In this document: positions 1 through 5,563 of the stretch, one piece after another | How positions within the stretch are numbered: position 1 is the stretch's first letter | How the letters are laid out: each line of letters starts with the position of its first letter | Notes under the pieces: model-generated | What the model saw: the letters and a program-made list of their open reading frames with translations, nothing else | What the model was told of the DNA's origin: nothing | The model's database searches: none | Translations under genes and position numbers: made by a program | Assembly (NCBI GenBank): GCA_029974875.1 | Contig: JARKQP010000709.1 | Location: 1 to 5,658, forward strand | Origin: Mobilitalea sp. | GTDB lineage: Bacteria > Bacillota_A > Clostridia > Lachnospirales > Lachnospiraceae | Direction: 5' to 3' | DNA: 5,658 nucleotides

Positions 1-462
1 GAGATTGGAATGCAGTATTATGAACTAGCCAGTAAGGAGGGCGGTTATTTCCGTACAGGCTCCCGTACACCCATGCAGTGGTCAAAGGGAAAAAACCTGG
101 GATTTTCGGCTGCTTCAAAAGAAGAATTATATTTACCCGTAGACAGCAGGGGGAATGCGCCAACGGTAGAACAGATGGAGAAAGAAAGCAATTCCCTTCT
201 TCAATTTGTCCGAAGTCTGGTTGAGCTCCGGCACAAGGAACCTGATTTACAGGCGGCTGGTGAATTTGATGTGGTCTGGGCGGAAAATGAGGGATATCCT
301 TTTGTTTACCGCCGTGGAAAGCTATATGTTGCCGTGAATCCGTCGGAGCGTGAAGTTACTGTTCCGGTTAAGATTAGCGGGACAAAGATTTTTGAAGTCG
401 GGGATATATCCTGTGAGGATGGACTAATTATGAAAGGACAGTCCTTTGCTGTATTTAAGTAA
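1..462 (+). CDS. GH13 family alpha-glucosidase-like enzyme, C-terminal fragment (5' end outside window)
   Basis: The reading frame is open from the first base (residues EIGM...) and stops at TAA 460-462, giving about 153 visible residues. EIGM fits the end of the GDEIGM-type segment after the catalytic regions of GH13 enzymes. RTPMQW at visible residues 22-27 is a hallmark of the oligo-1,6-glucosidase / alpha-glucosidase / trehalose-synthase branch, and the following APTVE...SLL.FVR.LVELR helix and the YPFVYRR...LYVAVNPS strands match the usual C-terminal beta domain. The catalytic Asp/Glu residues lie upstream and cannot be checked. The family hydrolyses or transfers alpha-glucosyl units of malto- or isomalto-oligosaccharides, sucrose or trehalose derivatives, usually in the cytoplasm; the exact substrate cannot be told from this part. 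An ATG at position 10 is internal to the conserved sequence and is not the true start. The truncation is due to the window edge, with no sign of gene decay. Confidence 0.9.
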   Translation, partial: EIGMQYYELASKEGGYFRTGSRTPMQWSKGKNLGFSAASKEELYLPVDSRGNAPTVEQMEKESNSLLQFVRSLVELRHKEPDLQAAGEFDVVWAENEGYPFVYRRGKLYVAVNPSEREVTVPVKISGTKIFEVGDISCEDGLIMKGQSFAVFK

Positions 463-547
463 GAGGTATCCTTATAGTCGGCAAATATGAGGTCGGCCTG
501 GCCGGATTTATAAAATCAATTTTAAAAAACACATAGAAAGGCATTAT

Positions 548-1945
548 ATGAATACTCAGGCAGAAACGGTTAATATTCAAGTAAAGCAGAATCTGCGGAT
601 TGTTGTTGCGGTGGGAATCTTTATATGCATGTTTAGTTCCAACTTTATTGGGACAGCATTTGGGACAACATTAGTGACAATGGTCAAAGATCTTAAGCAT
701 GTCACATCCAGTGCTGTCGGGCTTCTCTTTACGGCGAATATCTTAATGGTAGCGATATTTACGCCCATAGCGGCAAACCTGGGGAACAAGATAGGAAAGG
801 GAAGGCTTTTCTATCTTGGGGCTTTGGTTAATATAATTTCTTTGGTAATGATGTTCTTTTGCCATTCCCTGGTTACCCTTGTGATGGGACGGGCTTTGCA
901 GGGGCTGGGCGGAGCCTTTATCTTTGCTACCGGCCTTACCCTGATTGGCGATATCTTTCCTCCTTCGGAAAGGGCAAAGTGGCTCAGCGGATACAGTATC
1001 ATTACTGCCGCGGGAAGCAGCCTGGGACCGCTGCTTGCCGGGCTGATGGTTGATTTTTATGACTGGAGGGGGATTTTTCTGATTGATATCCCCATTGGGG
1101 TACTAGGCCTTATTATGGTATTCATAGCGCTTCCTAGGATACCTGCATCTGACGGACAGGGAGTTTCCTTTGATTATCTGGGCAGCCTGTTTTTTGGTTT
1201 GGCCTTGGTGCTCATTTTAGGGATATGTATCACAGGAGGAAGCCTTTTCCCATGGGCTGGCTTAACTACGGCGGCTTTGCTTGTTACAAGTATTATTTTG
1301 TTTGTTTTCTTTATTATAATTGAAAAGAGGGCGGCATCCCCGATCCTTCCCTTAGATATGTTCCGGTATAATGTATTCATGGTCGGTATCCTGTGTGGAT
1401 TATTATCGACACTTGCCTCTATGATTATAGCTACATATTTGCCTACATATATACAGGCAGTGATGGGGCAGACAGCCATGCTCTCGGGAACAGTCATGTC
1501 TGTAATGGCAGTGGTATCCATGGTTATCGCTCCTGTTGCAGGCCAGATTGTAGCAAAGACCGGAAAGATTAAGTGCCTTACTTCTGTGAGCCTTTTATGC
1601 CTGACAGTTCCTGCATTTATCTTATCTATGTTAACTCCGTCAACCAACATTACGATTCTTTTTGTTGTGGCAGGGATTATAGGAGTAGCGTCCCCGGTTA
1701 TCGGATTTGTTTTTCAGGTTGCTGTGCAAAACGGCCTTCCCCGGGACAAGACTGCACTGGGTACAGGGGGAATACAATTAGGAACCATTGTTGGTGCCAT
1801 GCTTGGCATTGCCTTTACCGGAATTGTAATGCAGATTATACCTGAGGTCCAGAGCTCCCTGCCATTTATGTTTAGGATTTCCGGTATTGTATCAATTGCG
1901 GCCATCCTGGTGCTGCTTTTTTTGAAGGAAGGTAAAAAAAATTAG
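548..1945 (+). CDS. MFS transporter, DHA2 (EmrB/QacA) type, 14 TM segments
   Basis: This is a 465-residue integral membrane protein. I count 14 hydrophobic segments, at about residues 16-40, 54-79, 87-105, 108-137, 148-171, 175-195, 208-231, 235-259, 275-303, 311-335, 344-363, 368-394, 407-431 and 444-460, the number expected for the 14-TM drug:H+ antiporter group. The TM2-TM3 loop has a motif-A-like GNKIGKGR (79-86). TM5 has a motif-C-like GSSLGPLLAG (156-165), typical of antiporters. WRGIFLIDIPIG (173-184) and LPLDMFR (267-273) are characteristic of DHA2 exporters. The family expels drugs, dyes or metabolites using the proton gradient; the substrate cannot be deduced. The start is supported by AGAAAGG at 535-541, 6 nt before the ATG. 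The 85-nt gap from the glycosidase holds only a weak hairpin around 494-504 and AT-rich sequence, so whether it has its own promoter is unclear. No strong terminator follows the stop codon. Confidence 0.92.
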   Translation: MNTQAETVNIQVKQNLRIVVAVGIFICMFSSNFIGTAFGTTLVTMVKDLKHVTSSAVGLLFTANILMVAIFTPIAANLGNKIGKGRLFYLGALVNIISLVMMFFCHSLVTLVMGRALQGLGGAFIFATGLTLIGDIFPPSERAKWLSGYSIITAAGSSLGPLLAGLMVDFYDWRGIFLIDIPIGVLGLIMVFIALPRIPASDGQGVSFDYLGSLFFGLALVLILGICITGGSLFPWAGLTTAALLVTSIILFVFFIIIEKRAASPILPLDMFRYNVFMVGILCGLLSTLASMIIATYLPTYIQAVMGQTAMLSGTVMSVMAVVSMVIAPVAGQIVAKTGKIKCLTSVSLLCLTVPAFILSMLTPSTNITILFVVAGIIGVASPVIGFVFQVAVQNGLPRDKTALGTGGIQLGTIVGAMLGIAFTGIVMQIIPEVQSSLPFMFRISGIVSIAAILVLLFLKEGKKN

Positions 1946-2137
1946 GATAAGCATTAATAGTTATAATAGGTACCTTAAAAATATGGTAATTGGGGTGGAA
2001 AAAGGGTGATATGAGGATATATTTGCTTTCACCAGAACTTACAAGGATGCGGCGCTGCTGGTTATGGCGCAGCCCGGCCTGCCATCTTCGGGTTGACTAT
2101 TGTAAATGGGTATGATAACATGTCTGTAGCCTTGGTA

Positions 2138-2171
2138 TAAGGGCAGTTTATCTTAGGGTAAACTGCCCTTA
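2138..2171. repeat. Perfect 13-bp inverted repeat (hairpin), 8-nt loop
   Basis: Bases 2138-2150 (TAAGGGCAGTTTA) are exactly complementary to 2159-2171, with the 8-base loop TCTTAGGG between them. Neither strand continues into a run of U after the stem, so it does not look like an ordinary intrinsic terminator. It lies near the centre of the larger inverted-repeat element at 2085-2274 and is probably its apical stem. Confidence 0.7.
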
Positions 2172-2201
2172 GGACAAATTGTTCCGGTCCTGTGGCTGAT
2201 A

Positions 2202-2230
2202 GTAACATTGGGAGGTGAAGTACATAGAAT
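2202..2230 (+). promoter_or_regulatory. Candidate sigma-A promoter for the glmS transcript
   Basis: GTAACA at 2202-2207 (4 of 6 matches to TTGACA) is separated by exactly 17 nt from TAGAAT at 2225-2230 (5 of 6 matches to TATAAT). A start near 2237 would give about 98 nt ahead of the ribozyme cleavage point. The ribozyme needs a promoter upstream of it, and this was the best pair I found in the region. A second TAGAAT at 2236-2241 has no good -35 partner. The site lies inside the inverted-repeat element. The match is modest, so this is only a candidate. Confidence 0.3.
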
Positions 2231-2327
2231 AAAAGTAGAATGAAATGTAACCCATACACAAGGTCAACCCAAGACCTGTCTGACAGAAATGTCCTGGAAG
2301 CAGAGGCAGTAAGCGAGCCTGCTTTCA

Positions 2328-2500
2328 AAAATTAGCGCCATGCACCTCCATTGGGTAAAAGCCAATTACAATCGGCTTTGTAGTTTGGAGGTTAACGAGG
2401 TAGGGAGTTATCGAAGGATTCGGCGGATGCTCTCTCGTGTACTTAGACACGTGATATGACGAAAAAACTATAGGCAACTATATTACAAAGGCGTCATAGC
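2328..2500 (+). ncRNA. glmS ribozyme: glmS ribozyme (glucosamine-6-phosphate-activated self-cleaving riboswitch)
   Basis: This leader RNA uses glucosamine-6-phosphate as a coenzyme to cut itself, destabilising the glmS message when the product is abundant. The cleavage motif A/GCGCC puts the cut between A2334 and G2335. CGCC 2336-2339 can pair with GGCG 2422-2425 in the core. P1 is 2344-2350 with 2386-2392, capped by a hairpin (2358-2363 with 2374-2379). The conserved core is present as ACGAGG (2395-2400), GTTATCGAA (2407-2415) and TTCGGCGGATGC (2419-2430). AGGGAG (2402-2407) can pair with CTCTCT (2430-2435) with one wobble. P3 is CGTGT 2436-2440 with ACACG 2447-2451. P4 is 2455-2461 with 2492-2498, and P4.1 is TATAG 2469-2473 with CTATA 2478-2482 around a GCAA tetraloop. 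All expected helices are present and glmS follows, so identification is firm; the 3' boundary is approximate. Confidence 0.96.
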
Positions 2501-2522
2501 TAAGCGATAGATTGAATTAGGG

Positions 2523-2556
2523 GCAATCCTTCCCATAAATTTATGGGATGCATTGC
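2523..2556. repeat. Hairpin with an 18-nt perfect palindrome inside an outer stem
   Basis: Bases 2531-2548 form a perfect palindrome (CCCATAAATTTATGGG flanked by T and A). An outer stem pairs GCAAT 2523-2527 with ATTGC 2552-2556. A T6 run begins only at 2572, 15 nt past the stem, so it does not fit a standard intrinsic terminator. It may instead stabilise the 3' cleavage product, or be a protein-binding palindrome. Confidence 0.5.
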
Positions 2557-2736
2557 TTTGAGAATTCATGCTTTTTTCAGTGTAGAATACGCAGGGCTTG
2601 AAAAAGGGCTTATAGGAGCCTTATTAAAGTGCGTAAAGAAGGGATAAAATGTATAATAGAAACAATATTTTATTCCTTTGCATTGGAAAAAGAGTGTCAG
2701 ATTAGTGTTTTTGGCAGCTTTTAAAATTATTTGCTA

Positions 2737-2759
2737 TGCCGCCAGGCGGCAGATGGAGG
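2737..2759 (+). promoter_or_regulatory. glmS ribosome binding site with adjoining GC-rich hairpin
   Basis: GGAGG at 2755-2759 lies 7 nt ahead of ATG 2767 and decides that start. Immediately upstream, TGCCGC 2737-2742 pairs with GCGGCA 2746-2751 around a CAG loop, ending 3 nt before the Shine-Dalgarno sequence. An alternative pairing of TGCC 2737-2740 with GGCA 2713-2716 is possible, so the two stems are mutually exclusive. Whether this affects ribosome access is inference. Confidence 0.6.
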
Positions 2760-2766
2760 TACTATT

Positions 2767-4596
2767 ATGTGTGGAATAGTTGGTTATATAGGAAAGGAAC
2801 AGGCAGCACCGATTTTATTGGAGGGACTTTCGAAGCTGGAATACAGGGGTTATGATTCCGCAGGCTTAGCCATTCACGATGGCTCTGATATTGAGATATC
2901 AAAATGCAAGGGCAGGTTAAAGGCTCTAAGTGATTTAACAGAGGGTGGAAGCGTGATGAAGGGGACCCTTGGCATCGGACACACCAGGTGGGCAACCCAT
3001 GGAGCACCCTCGGATACGAATTCCCATCCCCATATCAATGCGAACTCATCTATCGCTGTTGTCCATAACGGAATCATTGAGAACTATTTAAAGATTAAGA
3101 ACCGTTTGGAGGAGAAAGGGTATGAGTTCCAGAGCCAGACAGATACGGAGGTGGTCGTACAGCTTCTTGACTCCTATTACAAGGGGGATGCCCTTGCAGC
3201 AATCGCCAAGGTCATGACGAAGCTGGATGGCTCCTATGCCCTGGGTGTTGTATTTAAGGACCGTCCGGAGGAGCTGTTTGCAGTGCGTAAGGACAGTCCC
3301 TTGATCGTAGGTATTTCCGGAAAAGGAAAATATATCGCTTCCGATGTACCGGCTATCTTAAAGCAGACCAGGGACGTATATTATCTGGAAAATGGTGAGA
3401 TTGTCCGCCTTACAAGGGATGAGGTGCAATTCTATAATTCGGACCTGGAGCCGATTGAAAAGGAAATGAAGACGGTCCAGTGGGATATATCGGCCGCTGA
3501 AAAAGGCGGCTATGAGCACTTTATGCTAAAGGAAATCCACGAACAGCCAAAGGCAGTCCGTGATACCATAAGCCCGAGGATCCGGGATAATGGCATTGTC
3601 ATTGACGAGTTGAATATGGGCGAGGAAGACATTAAGAAGCTGAAGAAAATCTTTATTGTTGCCTGCGGCTCTGCATACCATACAGGCATGACCGGCAAAT
3701 ATGTGATTGAAGACCTGGCAAGAATTCCGGTAGAGGTGGATCTGGCCTCGGAATTCCGTTACCGGAATCCGATCTTAGAGGAAGGAACCTTGACTATCAT
3801 CATAAGCCAATCCGGTGAAACAGCGGATTCCCTTGCGGCCCTTAGGGAGGCAAGGGGGAAGGGCGTGAAGGTGCTGGGTATCATCAATGTCGTAGGAAGC
3901 TCCATTGCAAGGGAAGCGGACAATGTAATGTATACCTGGGCAGGGCCTGAGATTGCAGTTGCCACAACGAAGGCATATTCGACACAGCTGGCGGCCATTT
4001 ACCTGTTAGCAATGCATTTTGCAAAGGTCCGCGGAACCATCGGCAAGGAGGAATTTGACGGGATGCTGGAGGATTTACGGAGGCTGCCGGATCAGATCCA
4101 AAGCATTCTGGATAACTCGATATCTAAAATCCAATACATTGCTTCCCATTATGTGGCAGTGAAGGACAGCTTTTTCATTGGAAGGGGTGTCGACTATACC
4201 ACGGCCCTGGAGGGCTCCCTAAAGCTGAAGGAAATATCCTATATCCATTCCGAGGCTTACCCGGCGGGAGAGTTAAAGCATGGGCCGATTGCCTTGATTG
4301 AAGAGGGAACCCTGGTCGCTGCACTGCTTACCCAGGAGGGATTATATAAGAAGACCATCAGCAATATGGTGGAGGTCCAGTCAAGGGGGGCTAAGGTTCT
4401 CACGATTACCAACGAGGGAAATGAGGAAGCAGCCAAGTTATCTGAGATGGTAATCCAGATCCCAAGAACGGACCGGCATTTTGCAACCTCCTTGTCCGTT
4501 GTTCCGCTGCAGCTGCTTTCCTACTATGTGGCAGTTGGTAAAGGACTTGATGTAGATAAGCCAAGAAACCTTGCAAAATCGGTGACGGTGGAATAA
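2767..4596 (+). CDS. glmS: Glutamine--fructose-6-phosphate aminotransferase (isomerizing), GlmS
   Basis: This cytoplasmic enzyme converts fructose-6-phosphate and glutamine to glucosamine-6-phosphate and glutamate, the first committed step to UDP-GlcNAc and cell wall. The protein is 609 residues, a normal family length. The N-terminal class II glutamine amidotransferase domain begins MCGIVGYIG; the Cys after Met is the nucleophile exposed on Met removal, so ATG 2767 is the start and the in-frame TTG at 2731 is rejected. RWATHG (74-79), HNG (100-102) and DTEV (126-129) complete that site. Two SIS sugar-isomerase domains follow: SQSGET (347-352) and ATTKAYSTQ (399-407) in the first, and LEGSLKLKEISYIHSEAY (481-498), with Glu482, and GELKHGP (501-507), with His505, in the second. 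The C-terminal PRNLAKSVTVE carries the conserved Lys604. No residue is missing. It is controlled by the ribozyme upstream; the next gene starts 172 nt downstream. Confidence 0.99.
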   Translation: MCGIVGYIGKEQAAPILLEGLSKLEYRGYDSAGLAIHDGSDIEISKCKGRLKALSDLTEGGSVMKGTLGIGHTRWATHGAPSDTNSHPHINANSSIAVVHNGIIENYLKIKNRLEEKGYEFQSQTDTEVVVQLLDSYYKGDALAAIAKVMTKLDGSYALGVVFKDRPEELFAVRKDSPLIVGISGKGKYIASDVPAILKQTRDVYYLENGEIVRLTRDEVQFYNSDLEPIEKEMKTVQWDISAAEKGGYEHFMLKEIHEQPKAVRDTISPRIRDNGIVIDELNMGEEDIKKLKKIFIVACGSAYHTGMTGKYVIEDLARIPVEVDLASEFRYRNPILEEGTLTIIISQSGETADSLAALREARGKGVKVLGIINVVGSSIAREADNVMYTWAGPEIAVATTKAYSTQLAAIYLLAMHFAKVRGTIGKEEFDGMLEDLRRLPDQIQSILDNSISKIQYIASHYVAVKDSFFIGRGVDYTTALEGSLKLKEISYIHSEAYPAGELKHGPIALIEEGTLVAALLTQEGLYKKTISNMVEVQSRGAKVLTITNEGNEEAAKLSEMVIQIPRTDRHFATSLSVVPLQLLSYYVAVGKGLDVDKPRNLAKSVTVE

Positions 4597-4768
4597 AATA
4601 GATTATAGGAACAAAAGACAGATTTCTACAATCAGTGCGCCCCAGGGCATACTTTGCACGGTGGAAAGGCAGCGCCTTTTATCAGAGGTTAAAATACAAC
4701 TTCTGAGAACTTATATTTATGAATATATGTGCTTCAATAGAAAAATATAATTGGACGGAGGAATGAGT
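4597..4768 (+). other. Spacer between glmS and the acyltransferase gene, with weak hairpins
   Basis: Two modest stems lie in this 172-nt gap. AAAGGC 4665-4670 pairs with GCCTTT 4674-4679 around AGC and runs into TTTTAT, a weak terminator-like shape. CAGAGGTT 4683-4690 pairs with AACTTCTG 4698-4705 with one G.U pair. An AT-rich inverted repeat (TATATT 4712-4717 / AATATA 4722-4727) follows. TATAAT at 4746-4751 overlaps the RBS region and is unlikely to be a promoter for this gene. No strong terminator or promoter is visible, so read-through from glmS is plausible. Confidence 0.4.
4757..4761 (+). promoter_or_regulatory. Ribosome binding site deciding the acyltransferase start
   Basis: GGAGG at 4757-4761 lies 7 nt ahead of ATG 4769. 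Two other in-frame starts were considered: TTG 4751 lies upstream of this site, and ATG 4763 is only 1 nt past it, too close for normal initiation. ATG 4769 is therefore preferred. Confidence 0.75.
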
Positions 4769-5437
4769 ATGTCAGAACATTTAATGATTAAATCACTGTT
4801 TGACTTAAAGGAAACAATTGCCGCAGGTATTTTTGATGGCTGTACCTACCCCTGGGAGGTTCTTAGCAGGATTAAGGGTGAAATTCTCCGGATTGGCAGC
4901 ACTCTTTCTTCTGAGGAATATAACAAAATAGGGGAGGATATCTGGATTGCAAAGTCAGCTAAGGTAGCGCCATCGGCTTCCATCAGCGGTCCGGCAATTA
5001 TCGGTAAGGATGCTGAGGTCAGACATTGTGCTTTCATCAGGGGCAGCGCCATCGTCGGGGAAGGTGCAGTGGTAGGAAATTCGACGGAGCTGAAAAATGT
5101 CATCCTGTTTAACAAGGTACAGGTGCCCCATTATAATTATGTCGGTGACTCCATTCTGGGGTACAAAGCGCATATGGGAGCAGGATCAATTACCTCCAAT
5201 GTAAAATCAGACAAATCCCTGGTAATCGTAAACTCCGGTGAGCTGAAAATAGAAACAGGGCTGAAGAAGTTCGGGGCGGTCTTAGGGGATTATGTGGAGG
5301 TCGGCTGCAACAGTGTGTTGAATCCAGGTACGGTCATCGGACGCAATGCGAATATCTATCCGCTTTCCAGTGTGAGAGGCTATGTGGCGGAAGCCGGTAT
5401 CTATAAAAAGGCGGGAGAAATCGTGGCAAAAAGATAG
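4769..5437 (+). CDS. Left-handed beta-helix acyltransferase resembling the GlmU acetyltransferase domain
   Basis: This is a 222-residue soluble protein. Residues 1-55 form an alpha-helical lead-in (SLFDLKETIAAGIFDG...PWEVLSRI). From about 56 onward there are hexapeptide-type repeats of a left-handed beta-helix, for example IWIAKSAKVAPSASISGPAIIG and AFIRGSAIVGEGAVVGNST. HYNYVGDSILG at 121-131 followed by MGAGSITSN (136-144) lines up with the HLTYLGD...NIGAGTIT segment of GlmU, placing His121 at the catalytic histidine of the GlmU acetyltransferase. The FGAVLGDYVEVGCNSVLNPGTVIG part (169-191) looks like archaeal-type sugar-nucleotide acyltransferases. The Rossmann pyrophosphorylase half with its LAAGKGTRM motif is absent, so it should not make UDP-GlcNAc from UTP. 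Acetyl-CoA-dependent N-acetylation of glucosamine-1-phosphate or another amino sugar is a reasonable inference given glmS next door; the true substrate is unknown. Confidence 0.85.
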   Translation: MSEHLMIKSLFDLKETIAAGIFDGCTYPWEVLSRIKGEILRIGSTLSSEEYNKIGEDIWIAKSAKVAPSASISGPAIIGKDAEVRHCAFIRGSAIVGEGAVVGNSTELKNVILFNKVQVPHYNYVGDSILGYKAHMGAGSITSNVKSDKSLVIVNSGELKIETGLKKFGAVLGDYVEVGCNSVLNPGTVIGRNANIYPLSSVRGYVAEAGIYKKAGEIVAKR

Positions 5438-5445
5438 GCCTGGGA

Positions 5446-5467
5446 ACCGGGACATGGTTGTTCCGGT
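5446..5467. repeat. 8-bp hairpin just after the acyltransferase stop codon
   Basis: ACCGGGAC 5446-5453 pairs with GTTCCGGT 5460-5467 (one G.U pair) around ATGGTT. No U-run follows, so it is not a terminator by itself; it may protect the 3' end of the message. Confidence 0.4.
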
Positions 5468-5534
5468 AATATGAAATCAGCACCATCCCTAAAAAAGGTG
5501 GTTGCCCTGAGGCTAAAGCCTACAAATAAATGAG

Positions 5535-5563
5535 AAAAGCTGGGGAGTTTCCCCGGCTTTTAT
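5535..5563 (+). terminator. Rho-independent terminator
   Basis: AAAGCTGGGGA 5536-5546 pairs with TCCCCGGCTTT 5550-5560 (one U.G pair) around a GTT loop, and the stem runs into TTTTAT at 5558-5563. This is a strong, textbook-shaped intrinsic terminator about 100 nt after the acyltransferase stop, and it most likely ends the glmS-acyltransferase transcript. Confidence 0.88.

Larger units (their letters stand above)
2085..2274. repeat. MITE-like or structured element bounded by imperfect inverted repeats
   Basis: The left arm (2085-2111) and the reverse complement of the right arm (2250-2274) share TCTT, then GGGTTGAC, then TTGT, then ATGGGT. They differ only by two single-base insertions, one C/T difference (or U.G pair) and two adjacent mismatches. 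As RNA or single-stranded DNA this gives about 23 pairs. The approximately 190-nt interval contains a perfect 13-bp hairpin near its middle, so the whole could fold into one long hairpin. This architecture fits a small non-autonomous mobile element with terminal inverted repeats, a remnant of an insertion sequence, a structured RNA, or two facing operator sites. No target-site duplication is visible in the flanks and no transposase is present. The repeats are read directly; the identity is inference. Confidence 0.55.
1946..2330. other. Non-coding stretch between the transporter and the ribozyme
   Basis: No convincing gene was found here on either strand. Just after the transporter stop the sequence is AT-rich, with an isolated TATAAT at 1962-1967 lacking a partner -35 box. 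A 34-codon frame (2011-2115, +) has an RBS-like AGGG too close to its ATG, and an 88-codon minus-strand frame runs across the inverted-repeat element; neither resembles a known protein. The main content is the inverted-repeat element at 2085-2274. A small 6-bp hairpin (AAGCAG 2298-2303 with CTGCTT 2319-2324) sits just before the ribozyme. There is no obvious U-tract terminator separating the transporter from the glmS leader. Confidence 0.6.
2501..2766 (+). other. Long glmS leader between ribozyme and start codon
   Basis: This 266-nt stretch follows the ribozyme and has no open frame of note. It contains the large hairpin at 2523-2556, a T6 run at 2572-2577, a small stem at 2605-2622 (AGGGCT with AGCCTT), two possible promoter pieces (TTGAAA 2598-2603 with TATTAA 2622-2627, 18-nt spacing; and a perfect TATAAT at 2652-2657 with no good -35), and a GC-rich hairpin just ahead of the ribosome binding site. 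Together with the ribozyme, about 432 nt separate the cleavage point from the glmS start. Confidence 0.55.

Noticed and set aside
1174..1650. A 158-codon minus-strand frame inside the transporter gene
   Set aside because: It lies antisense to a well-supported 14-TM transporter, and its composition mirrors the hydrophobic coding strand; it has no RBS or recognisable domain.
2011..2115. A 34-codon + strand frame beginning ATGAGGATATAT
   Set aside because: The RBS-like AGGG is only about 4 nt from the ATG, the peptide is Arg/Trp/Cys-rich with no similarity I recognise, and it runs into the left repeat arm.
2093..2116. TTGACT ... TATGAT read as a promoter in the left repeat arm
   Set aside because: The spacing is only 12 nt, far short of the roughly 17 nt needed; the TTGAC is explained by being part of the inverted repeat.
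2139..2170. Intrinsic terminator for the transporter transcript
   Set aside because: The stem is perfect, but neither strand continues into a U-run, so it does not meet the usual criteria.
2236..2274. MerR-type operator/promoter on the minus strand (TTGACC with a long spacer)
   Set aside because: No good -10 occurs at 17-20 nt spacing, no gene is read from it on the minus strand, and the same sequence recurs in the left arm as an inverted repeat.
2062..2328. An 88-codon open frame on the minus strand across the inverted-repeat element
   Set aside because: It has no recognisable domain, lies over both repeat arms, and would end against the transporter; its openness is best explained by chance in a structured non-coding stretch.
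2731..2766. Upstream TTG start for glmS adding 12 residues
   Set aside because: GlmS needs Cys as residue 1 after Met removal, and GGAGG at 2755-2759 is placed for ATG 2767; the extension would block the N-terminal nucleophile.
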